A stretch of 64,000 nucleotides of DNA from Pseudobdellovibrionaceae bacterium. Lineage in GTDB: Bacteria > Bdellovibrionota > FAC87 > UBA2466 > JACKAF01. Location: assembly GCA_020635235.1 (NCBI GenBank), contig JACKAF010000003.1, positions 417,797 to 481,796 of the forward strand. Reading direction: 5' to 3'. Made by a program: the position numbers and the translations under genes. How positions within the stretch are numbered: position 1 is the stretch's first letter; every line of letters begins with the position of its first letter. Of this stretch, positions 47,459 through 54,728 are shown piece after piece. The notes below the pieces were generated by a model that saw nothing but the letters and a program-made list of their open reading frames with translations, did no database searches and was not told the DNA's origin.

Positions 47459-48174
47459 ACCGCTTTTTTGTAATCTTTACTACCGTTGTCCTATTGCTCG
47501 GCGGTTGCGGGGTGCACGTCGGAAACGGGATGCGTGGCTTTGAATCCAAATACGGATTTAAGTTTGAATACCCGGAATCTCTAAACTTTCAGTCGGCGAA
47601 CGATGGGCGTAGCTTGAGTCTAGACAACGCCGCGATGGCGGAAAAGGCCGGGCAAGGGACTCCCGTTTCGACTACAAAGGTTGAGGTGGAGCATTTCCGT
47701 GGCATCGCCGATGCGCAAGCTGTCCTTAGGTACGCACGCGCACGTGAACCGCAGTTGCGGGACCTCGTCGTTCAGCAATTTGGCGATGCTTTCGGCGTGG
47801 CGCAGACTTACCTGTCTTCCGAACGCCTCACTTCCACTGTCTATTTTTACACCAAGGCCGAGGCGATGGTACGGATGGTGATTGACGCGTACGGGGCCGC
47901 CGGCGGGGTCGAGCTCATGTCCCCGGTATTAAGTTCCACTGGTGGGAGCGGTCACTACGAAAATCCTGAGAACATCTGGCCGGACGCGGGCTGGCAATGG
48001 GTGCCCGAAGTCTCCCAAACTCCTCCCAGAGTTCGGCGATTGCGTGGCGGTTTGGAACAGAACGTAGCCGTGGATCTACCGAACTTGTCAAAAGAGGCGG
48101 GGGTTCTTGTCCCAACCGTTGGATCTGCGAGCCTCTTGCCAAATGCCAAAGGCGATCGCACGCAAGAAGACTAG
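47455..48174 (+). CDS. Lipoprotein coupled to the TIGR02147 gene
   Basis: A 239-residue lipoprotein with signal TTVVLLLGGC and lipidated Cys18. The mature protein begins GVHVGNGMRGFESKYGFKFEYPESL and has a compact alpha/beta part (to about 150) and a longer tail. It overlaps the regulator stop by four bases; small lipoproteins next to TIGR02147 genes recur in Bdellovibrio-like genomes as I recall. The partner role is inference. Confidence 0.8.
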   Translation: MNRFFVIFTTVVLLLGGCGVHVGNGMRGFESKYGFKFEYPESLNFQSANDGRSLSLDNAAMAEKAGQGTPVSTTKVEVEHFRGIADAQAVLRYARAREPQLRDLVVQQFGDAFGVAQTYLSSERLTSTVYFYTKAEAMVRMVIDAYGAAGGVELMSPVLSSTGGSGHYENPENIWPDAGWQWVPEVSQTPPRVRRLRGGLEQNVAVDLPNLSKEAGVLVPTVGSASLLPNAKGDRTQED

Positions 48175-48585
48175 CTAATGTGTTATTTCAAAATGGAAGC
48201 CGCAGGGAACTTCTGGTTTCACCAGCGTCCGATCCCGGATATCGGCCGGAGTAATCGGGAAGACGCGGCAGATATTGGGACGATCTTCATAGACCCCGCA
48301 AAGACGAGTTTCGGGATTCCAGTGCGGGCACTGGAACATCAGGTTGCAGCTTGCCCCACAGCTTACGCACCCCCCCTGGATGCCATAGCGAATTTGGAGT
48401 TTTTTGCAGAGCTTGGGCGACAGGCTCAGAAAGCTTCTTCGCATTTTGCCCCATATCAGAAGTCGCCCGGAATGGCTAAGCAAGCCCTGACGCGTGGGTA
48501 AGGCTTTAAAAAATGGGGGGAATATCCTGGCAACTACCCAGGCTCGGCGGACGTTTTTCCCAATCCAGTTATCAAACCAACTCAT
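48175..48585 (-). CDS. YkgJ-family cysteine-cluster protein
   Basis: About 136 residues from ATG 48585; a TTG at 48612 is the longer option, and neither has a clear ribosome binding site. The Cys-rich core GCVSCGASCNLMFQCPHWN, then CGVYEDRPNICRVFP and VPCGFHF match YkgJ-type proteins, thought to bind zinc or an Fe-S cluster. The N-terminal half is basic and aromatic. Ends directly against the stop of the convergent lipoprotein gene. Confidence 0.82.
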   Translation of the reverse strand: MSWFDNWIGKNVRRAWVVARIFPPFFKALPTRQGLLSHSGRLLIWGKMRRSFLSLSPKLCKKLQIRYGIQGGCVSCGASCNLMFQCPHWNPETRLCGVYEDRPNICRVFPITPADIRDRTLVKPEVPCGFHFEITH

Positions 48586-48674
48586 CGTTTTTGTCCAAAT
48601 AGCCTTGCCCAAACGGGCCGTCTTGAAAGGGGCTTTATATCAGAGTCATCGCACCAGGTCCAAAGGTCTCTCCG

Positions 48675-49751
48675 CTAGGCTGGGGCGGGTTTTTTGCGCG
48701 ACTTTGGGGTGGTCCGGATTTCCTGGGCCAGCATTTTTAGGAAAGCCACGAAGACCGCTGCGATAACGGGGCCTAAAAAGATGCCAGGAGCGCCGATGAG
48801 GTTGAGTGCGCCAAAAACGCTGACGAGAGCCAGAAACGGGTGCATGTCGCTTTGGCCCTCCATGACCCAGGTGCGGACCAGGTTGTCCGAGAACCCTATG
48901 AGAACCCCGCCCAACAACATTAGGGCGGCTTTGAAATAGAAGCCGTGAATGAGGAGATAAACTAAAGCACCGATCCAGATGGGCGCGTTTCCCACGATCG
49001 GAATCATTCCCATCCCGATGGCGAGCAGGCCGTAAAGCAGTGGGCTGGGCATTCCCGTAATTGCAAAAAAGATGGCGACGAGCACCCCTTGGGCCCCGGC
49101 AGCTGCAAACATCCCGACAACCACCGCTCGGCAGGTGCTTTCGAAGGTTTGGTAGAGCTCGTGGGATCGGCCAGCGGGCAGGGGAGAGAGTTCTGAAAGA
49201 AACTTCAGGAATCGTTTTCCGTCGCGCAACATGAAAAATACGCTGAGGATGACTACAAAGCCGCCGATGACGAGATCGGGTGTGTGCGCGAGGCTGTTCG
49301 TCAAAGCTTTGTAGAGTTTAGCCGAGCTGCTTTGCAGGAGTGCCAGCCCCTGTTTGTGTAACCATTCGGCGTCCACTGGGATGTAGTGTGAAACAAACTT
49401 TAGCGTGGAGGCCACCCAAGGCCACTCTAGGACATTGCCCAGTGTCCAGCCTTCGCTTAGAGCTGTTTGCAGACGGGTCGCAAGTTGAAGCGATTTGTAA
49501 ACAACAGCGAACAGAATGAAAAAAATCGGGAGTAATACGACGAGCGACAACCCACTGGAAAGCACCAGTGCGGAGGCACTTGGATTCAGTTTGCGATTTA
49601 GACGTTCCTGCAACGGGTAGACGATCAGCGCGATGATGGCACCGATGAGCGTCGCCACCACGAATGGCGCCATCATATAAAAGAATAGAAAAGTAATGCC
49701 TAGACCGAGCAGGAGCTGGATCCAGCCCTTCCATCTTGATGTAGAAGCCAT
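48675..49751 (-). CDS. AI-2E family (PerM/YdiK-type) transporter
   Basis: A 358-residue membrane protein with about eight helices: a two-helix N-terminal pair, a large central soluble part and a C-terminal helix cluster. Conserved points include APFVVATLIGAIIALIVYPL, VFFMLRDGKRF, LVAIFFAITGMPSP, and the GPVIAAVF that ends the family's last helices. Family members export AI-2 or exchange ions; no specific substrate can be assigned here. Confidence 0.88.
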   Translation of the reverse strand: MASTSRWKGWIQLLLGLGITFLFFYMMAPFVVATLIGAIIALIVYPLQERLNRKLNPSASALVLSSGLSLVVLLPIFFILFAVVYKSLQLATRLQTALSEGWTLGNVLEWPWVASTLKFVSHYIPVDAEWLHKQGLALLQSSSAKLYKALTNSLAHTPDLVIGGFVVILSVFFMLRDGKRFLKFLSELSPLPAGRSHELYQTFESTCRAVVVGMFAAAGAQGVLVAIFFAITGMPSPLLYGLLAIGMGMIPIVGNAPIWIGALVYLLIHGFYFKAALMLLGGVLIGFSDNLVRTWVMEGQSDMHPFLALVSVFGALNLIGAPGIFLGPVIAAVFVAFLKMLAQEIRTTPKSRKKPAPA

Positions 49752-49843
49752 GGCTAACTATACCGGCGGCCTTCTCTTTTGTGAAGGCGGCTTTGTGAAG
49801 CGTGCTTTGACCTCCAGGACAAAAGCGAAGACAATATTTCTGC

Positions 49844-51253
49844 ATGTTTAGGCATCTCCTAGTGTATTTCTTTTTTGGGTTAGCGCCCTCTTTGTACGCG
49901 GTGACTCCGGTACTTGTACCCGCTGACAGTGAGATCTACCCGCTCTTTGATCGCCTCGATAGCTACCAATGTCTGCGCCAGACCCTGCGTTTATTGAAAC
50001 CCCAAACCTACGCCGATCTACGGCGAGGAATTTTTTTGCCCGAGGGGACAGAGTGCCGCGCTCCCGTGCACCTTTTGCAGCGTACCCGAGTGTTGGAGCC
50101 CGCCTCTTTGGCAAACACCGTCGGCGTTCGTGCCTTTCTCTCTCGCCTCGACTTGCTGTCCCTTCCCGGGATGGGTGCCGTAGTTTCGCCGACTTTTCCT
50201 TTGCGAGATGGGCGGCCTACCGTGGATGGAGCTAACCTTCTTCTTGAGGCCGCCATTGCGGCAGGGGGAGCCGGCAGTCTCGGCTTTAGCGTCGGTGCGA
50301 CGGCGGGCTACGCGGGTGGCTGGGTTGGCTACGATGCGCTGGTGGGTAACGTCTATCTGAATCAGGCCTATATTAAAGTCCACTACGAGAAGCTTGAACT
50401 CCTGTACGGGCGGATCCAACCAGGTTTTGGCGACGCTCGGCACGGGACTCTGCTTTTCTCGCGCGCCACGCATCCGATAAGTATGTTCCGTTTGTCGCTA
50501 CGCCCGGTCACCTTGGGCGATTTGGGACTCTTTGGATTTGATGTTTGGTGGGGGCAACAGGACAACGAGACTGCCGTCGATTATTCGCACCTGTTGGGCC
50601 TGGCTTTCGCGTTGCGCCCTACCCATTGGTTGGAATTTGGTGTGCAGCAGTTGCACCAATTTGGTGGAATCGGCGCGCCGGTGATGGATCTTTCCAATTT
50701 TTTCCGTCTCTTCTTTTACGCGACCGATCCAGGCTACTCGGACAGTGTGTTCGCTTTTCACATGAACTTGTGGCTCTTTGAACACTACGCCAAGCTCTAT
50801 ACACAGTGGTTGGTCCGGGATTTCCAGCAAGAGAGTAGCTTCCTCGTGGGCCTGGCTTTGCCCCGCGTGGGGATGCTCGGCTTCAACCTCGAATACGTTC
50901 AAACGGGGAAGCAGGCCTATAGCCACTCGTTTTGGACCCAAGGTCTAAGTTACAAGCGCACGCCACTTGGGCACCCCTTGGGAAATGGAGCCCGTGGCTT
51001 TTACGCAGATGTGGATATTGATACCCGGTCGGAGTGGGAGCCCTCAATTGGTGTGCGGTACGAGGAGCGCGCTCGTAACGTGGCCGCGCCCGAAACCCGA
51101 TACGGCGCCGGAGCTGCCTTACGCCGAAAGTGGGATCGGTACGATGTTCAGCTTGCGGTGCACTACGATCGTGTCTCCAACCACCTTTTTACGCCGAATC
51201 TCAACGACGATGTGTTCACGGCCTTTCTCGTCGGCAAATACATTCTATTCTAG
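49844..51253 (+). CDS. Wzi-like capsule assembly outer-membrane barrel
   Basis: A 469-residue outer-membrane protein with signal peptide (LLVYFFFGLAPSLYA). It has a helical N-terminal section (about 25-90), then a long barrel ending in Phe. Segments such as YIKVHYEKLELLYGRIQPGFG and TLLFSRATHP resemble the Wzi family, which helps attach capsular polysaccharide at the surface. No capsule synthesis or export gene is nearby, so capsule binding is uncertain; it may serve another surface polymer. A strong bidirectional terminator follows. Confidence 0.7.
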   Translation: MFRHLLVYFFFGLAPSLYAVTPVLVPADSEIYPLFDRLDSYQCLRQTLRLLKPQTYADLRRGIFLPEGTECRAPVHLLQRTRVLEPASLANTVGVRAFLSRLDLLSLPGMGAVVSPTFPLRDGRPTVDGANLLLEAAIAAGGAGSLGFSVGATAGYAGGWVGYDALVGNVYLNQAYIKVHYEKLELLYGRIQPGFGDARHGTLLFSRATHPISMFRLSLRPVTLGDLGLFGFDVWWGQQDNETAVDYSHLLGLAFALRPTHWLEFGVQQLHQFGGIGAPVMDLSNFFRLFFYATDPGYSDSVFAFHMNLWLFEHYAKLYTQWLVRDFQQESSFLVGLALPRVGMLGFNLEYVQTGKQAYSHSFWTQGLSYKRTPLGHPLGNGARGFYADVDIDTRSEWEPSIGVRYEERARNVAAPETRYGAGAALRRKWDRYDVQLAVHYDRVSNHLFTPNLNDDVFTAFLVGKYILF

Positions 51254-51283
51254 GAATTTGGGGCGAGACGCCTCTGCAATAGG

Positions 51284-51316
51284 AAAAAAAAAGGGGCCAA
51301 AGGCCCCTTGAATTTT
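51284..51316. terminator. Bidirectional intrinsic terminator
   Basis: AAGGGGCC (51291-51298) pairs with GGCCCCTT (51302-51309) around an AAA loop. A T-run follows on the plus strand and an A-run precedes, giving a T-run for minus transcripts. Serves the Wzi-like gene and rpsI. Confidence 0.88.
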
Positions 51317-51336
51317 TTGGGTAGTCCCAAGAACGC

Positions 51337-51732
51337 TTAGCGTTTGGAGTACTGGAAGCGCTTGCGAGCTCCAGGCTGTCCGTACTTCTTACGTTCTTTC
51401 ATACGCGGGTCGCGTGTGACCAGGCCCTCTTTCTTGAGGATGCCACGAAGATCCGGATCGATCTTCATCAGCGCACGCGCAATGCCGTGGGCCACCGCAC
51501 CGGCCTGGCCATTGACTCCACCGCCATCTACCGTGACTTGCACATTCATGGATTTCTGCTTTTCCGTCAGCATGAGCGGACGGGCAACCATGCGGCGCTG
51601 GGTATCCACCGGAAAATAGTCTTCAAAAGCGCGCTTATTGATCTGGATTTGTCCTTCACCACCCGGGTAAAGGCGGACGCGCGCTTTGGCTGTCTTGCGC
51701 CTTCCGGTAGCTTGTACGAAATCTGTGGCCAT
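51337..51732 (-). CDS. rpsI: Ribosomal protein S9
   Basis: A 131-residue small-subunit protein whose C-terminus reaches the P-site tRNA. QATGRRKTAKARVRLYPG, VDGGGVNGQAGAVAHGIARAL and the basic end KKYGQPGARKRFQYSKR are typical. It follows rplM by 18 bases in the usual L13-S9 operon. Confidence 0.98.
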   Translation of the reverse strand: MATDFVQATGRRKTAKARVRLYPGGEGQIQINKRAFEDYFPVDTQRRMVARPLMLTEKQKSMNVQVTVDGGGVNGQAGAVAHGIARALMKIDPDLRGILKKEGLVTRDPRMKERKKYGQPGARKRFQYSKR

Positions 51733-51750
51733 TGTTTCCTCTTTCTTGGC

Positions 51751-52422
51751 TTACTTATCCTGAGCCGCTGTCATGACTTTGGGTTGCTGGGCTTTGTGGG
51801 GGTGTTCAGGCCCCGCATAAACCCGCAGCCGCTTGTACCACTGGCGTCCCAAGTGCCCCTTGGGCAGCATTCCGTAGACGGCGCGCTCAATCACCCGCTC
51901 GGGGTGCTTCTCAAACAAATCGCTAGGGGTGAAGCTCTTGATACCGCCCATGTGGTGCGTGTGGTAGTGGTACCACTTGTCCGTGAGCTTATTACCGGTC
52001 AATTTGACCTTTTCAGCATTAATTACGACGACAAAATCACCGCAATCCGCACCGCGCGTAAACTGCGGGCGGTGCTTGCCCATCAAAACCTTTGCTATCT
52101 TGCTGCTCAAACGGCCCAAAACTACACCCTTGGCATCGACAACGTGCCACTGCGGTTCGTAGTTCTTCTCATAGTGAGATTTGGAAATGAGTGGGTTCCG
52201 CTTGGGGGCTGCGCCTGCCTTTTTCGGCTTTTTAGCCGCTGGCGCCCCTGCCGGTTTGGCCGCTTTCTTGGCCGATGCCGACTTGGTTTTAGCCTTAGAA
52301 GCCGGGGCCGCCGCCTTGCTCGATTGAGCGGCCTTTTCGGCCTCCGCGCGGGTTACCCCTTTGTCTTCCACTTTTTCCTTAGATTTAGAGCTTTTAGATG
52401 TACTTTTCTTGTCCGTAGCCAT
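51751..52422 (-). CDS. rplM: Ribosomal protein L13 with long N-terminal extension
   Basis: A 223-residue protein, against about 142-150 for typical L13. The core (from about residue 78) is normal: WHVVDAKGVVLGRLSSKIAK, DFVVVINAEKVKLTGNK, YHTHHMGGIK and GMLPKGHLGRQWYKRLRVYAG. The first 75 or so residues are Lys, Ala and Ser (SAKKAAKPAGAPAAKKPKK), resembling the tails of histone H1-like proteins. ATG 52422 has GGTGAAG upstream and a good promoter (52441-52469), so the extension is real coding sequence and not a mis-set start. Confidence 0.97.
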   Translation of the reverse strand: MATDKKSTSKSSKSKEKVEDKGVTRAEAEKAAQSSKAAAPASKAKTKSASAKKAAKPAGAPAAKKPKKAGAAPKRNPLISKSHYEKNYEPQWHVVDAKGVVLGRLSSKIAKVLMGKHRPQFTRGADCGDFVVVINAEKVKLTGNKLTDKWYHYHTHHMGGIKSFTPSDLFEKHPERVIERAVYGMLPKGHLGRQWYKRLRVYAGPEHPHKAQQPKVMTAAQDK

Positions 52423-52440
52423 ACTTCACCAAAGGGGTAC

Positions 52441-52469
52441 TAGATATTGTGCCCAGGGTCTAAAGTCAA
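52441..52469 (-). promoter_or_regulatory. Promoter of the rplM-rpsI operon
   Basis: On the minus strand TTGACT (52464-52469) and TATCTA (52441-52446) are spaced by 17 bases. Initiation near 52435 leaves about 12 bases before ATG 52422. Confidence 0.7.
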
Positions 52470-52520
52470 TGATTAATAGGATTTGAGCAGAATCCCGGAA
52501 AGAGGCCGTGGAAGAGGCTT

Positions 52521-52820
52521 CTAGAGGTTGCGGAAGAGGGCACGGAACGCCTCTTTGGCGCGCTCCGCCTCCGAAAGCACTTCTTTGTGGCATTCCTTGG
52601 AGTGCGGATCGGTGGCGAATTCAAAATAAGGGCAGGTATTCTGACCTACGCGCTCGGGGATCCACGGGCTCTCGGGCTCGCGGCATTTTGAGCTTAGGCT
52701 CTCATCGAAGTGCGAGCAATTCTTACAGCAATGCAAATCACTCCCACAATGGGGACAAAGGCGGTTCTTCTGGAGTACCATTAACGAGATAACCCCTCGA
52801 CAATAATGACATTGTCTCAT
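52521..52820 (-). CDS. Small zinc-ribbon protein
   Basis: A 99-residue protein with ten Cys: pairs CHYC (4/7) and CPHC (22/25), a CCKNC cluster (31-35) and single Cys near 46, 63 and 77. The first pairs form a zinc ribbon; the rest may bind a second metal. A helical Lys/Glu end (EAERAKEAFRALFRNL) follows. A weak AAGGG lies upstream. No function recognised. Confidence 0.75.
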   Translation of the reverse strand: MRQCHYCRGVISLMVLQKNRLCPHCGSDLHCCKNCSHFDESLSSKCREPESPWIPERVGQNTCPYFEFATDPHSKECHKEVLSEAERAKEAFRALFRNL

Positions 52821-53001
52821 TCAGAACCCTTTTGTTTGAGAAAAGCTCTAGGCCTAAAAACAATTGTACCTCATTCCAAATTGAATGGAAGGCATGCTGG
52901 GGCAGAACGCGCGATCGCTGTGTCATCGGCTGCCCGTATGGGTTTCGGGAGTTTGCCGTTAGAATTATAAAAGCACTTCACCCACAAAAAAGGCGGCATC
53001 A

Positions 53002-53403
53002 ATGCTCAGAGATCTCATGAAGGAAACAATTTATTGTCCCGTCTGTTCCACGGGACGAGAGAAACCAAAACTGCGAGTGCCCGTTCCTCGCATCCTTTTT
53101 ATTAGTATTTCCTGGGGACTTCTGCTCGGAAGTTTATTTGGAATTGTTTTGAACTTTAATTTTTGGACAGGTGGCGTGTTAGGTGTGCTATCTGCGGTGT
53201 TGTGTTTTCTCGGGCTTGAGGTCTATTATACGCTCAAATTTAAGGCCGAACTGGAATGTCCAGTTTGCCATTTTGATCCGCTGCTGTTTCGGAAATCTCC
53301 CGAGGCGGCAAAGAAGAAGTGCCTAGAGGGTTTGCAAAGAAAAGAACCCGCCTTTATTGCCAGATGGAGGGCCCTGCAGCGGCAGCAACTAGAGGGAAGT
53401 TAA
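53002..53403 (+). CDS. Membrane protein with paired CPVC motifs
   Basis: A 133-residue protein with CPVC near residue 12 and again near residue 87, which could form a zinc ribbon folded across two membrane helices (about 31-49 and 52-75). The C-terminus is basic. Start ATG 53002 or 53017. Six bases separate it from the thiolase gene, so it may be part of that operon; no known role. Confidence 0.65.
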   Translation: MLRDLMKETIYCPVCSTGREKPKLRVPVPRILFISISWGLLLGSLFGIVLNFNFWTGGVLGVLSAVLCFLGLEVYYTLKFKAELECPVCHFDPLLFRKSPEAAKKKCLEGLQRKEPAFIARWRALQRQQLEGS

Positions 53404-53409
53404 GGGGCG

Positions 53410-54726
53410 ATGAGAGTTTGGCAGTCTAAAGAACAAAAGTCTGAAGTTGCAATCGTATCTGGAGTCCGCACACCTTTCGCCAAGGCCGGTACCAAGTTAA
53501 AAAAAAATTCGGCAGTTCAACTCGGCGTGACCGCTGCACGAGAAGCGATGGCGCGCGCGGAGCTGGATCCGTCTTCCGTGGATGAAGTGGTGTTTGGAAA
53601 CGCGGGTACGCCCGCCGACGCGGCCAACATTAGTCGCGTGATTTCTTTGAGATCGGGTCTTGGGGAATCCATTCCCGCGTACACCGTCCACAGAAATTGC
53701 GCCAGTGCCATGGAAGCAGTCGCTCAGGGGTGCCTCAAAATTGGGGCAGGCCTTGCGGACACCATGGTCGTGGGCGGTACGGAGAGCATGAGCAACATGC
53801 CTCTACTCTACGGCGAAGAAATGACCGAGCTGTTTTCTACGCTCAGCTTTGCAAAGTCCCCGGCGACAAAATTGGAGAAGGTTTCCCATTTTAGACCAGG
53901 TTGGCTGAAACCGGTCGTCGCCATCATGGAAGGTCTTACCGATCCCATTTCGGGTCTAAACATGGGCCAAACAGCCGAAGTTTTAGCCAGGGATTTTCAG
54001 ATCAGTCGAGAAACTCAAGATCAGTACGCTCTGCGGAGTCACCAGAAAACAGTCGCGGCCCAAAAAGAAGGCCGCTTTGCAGACGAGATTTTGCCAACGC
54101 TTTTAGAGCCTGATTACGACGAATGTCTTGAAAGCGACATCGGCCCGCGTGACGGTCAAACGATGGAAGCGCTTGCAAAGCTGCGACCTTTTTTTGATAG
54201 AGAGAATGGCACGATCACTCCGGGAAACGCCTGTCCCATTACAGACGGCGCGGTGACCTTGGTATTGATGAACGCGGAGAAAGCCAAAAGCGAAGGGCGC
54301 GAGATTCTCGCGCGTATCTCCGGATTTACCTTTACCGGTTGCGAACCCAAGCGAATGGGAATGGGCCCGATCCACTCGACCTCGAAGGTTTTGGACGAAA
54401 TGGGGCTACCCCTTTCAGCCATTGAGCTTGTCGAGCTGAATGAGGCTTTCGCGGCCCAGGTGATTGCCAATCAAATAGCGTTCAATTCAAAAAAATATTG
54501 CGTGGAAAAGCTTGGACGAAGTCAGGAACTCGGTGAGCTGCGCGATGATATTCTGAATGTGAACGGCGGCGCGATAGCGCTCGGCCACCCCGTTGGGGCG
54601 ACAGGCGCCCGTCTCATTCTGACGCTAATTTTGGCAATGAAACGACGGAATTTACACCGTGGGTTGGCAACGCTTTGTATTGGTGGTGGTCAAGGTGCGG
54701 CGTTTGTGCTCGATAGGGGTGAGTGA
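53410..54726 (+). CDS. fadI: Acetyl-CoA acyltransferase (thiolase, beta-oxidation)
   Basis: A 438-residue thiolase that cleaves 3-ketoacyl-CoA to acetyl-CoA and a shortened acyl-CoA. Catalytic Cys97 is in HRNCASAME, His393 in ALGHPVGATGAR and Cys423 in CIGGGQGAA. The length fits FadI better than the shorter FadA. AAGGGGCG precedes ATG 53410. It is followed by the multifunctional partner with overlapping stop/start context. Confidence 0.94.
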   Translation: MRVWQSKEQKSEVAIVSGVRTPFAKAGTKLKKNSAVQLGVTAAREAMARAELDPSSVDEVVFGNAGTPADAANISRVISLRSGLGESIPAYTVHRNCASAMEAVAQGCLKIGAGLADTMVVGGTESMSNMPLLYGEEMTELFSTLSFAKSPATKLEKVSHFRPGWLKPVVAIMEGLTDPISGLNMGQTAEVLARDFQISRETQDQYALRSHQKTVAAQKEGRFADEILPTLLEPDYDECLESDIGPRDGQTMEALAKLRPFFDRENGTITPGNACPITDGAVTLVLMNAEKAKSEGREILARISGFTFTGCEPKRMGMGPIHSTSKVLDEMGLPLSAIELVELNEAFAAQVIANQIAFNSKKYCVEKLGRSQELGELRDDILNVNGGAIALGHPVGATGARLILTLILAMKRRNLHRGLATLCIGGGQGAAFVLDRGE

Positions 54727-54728
54727 TC

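Noticed and set aside
51487..52443. Open frame of 318 codons antisense to rpsI-rplM
   Set aside because: Result of biased codon use in ribosomal genes; the opposing genes are certain.
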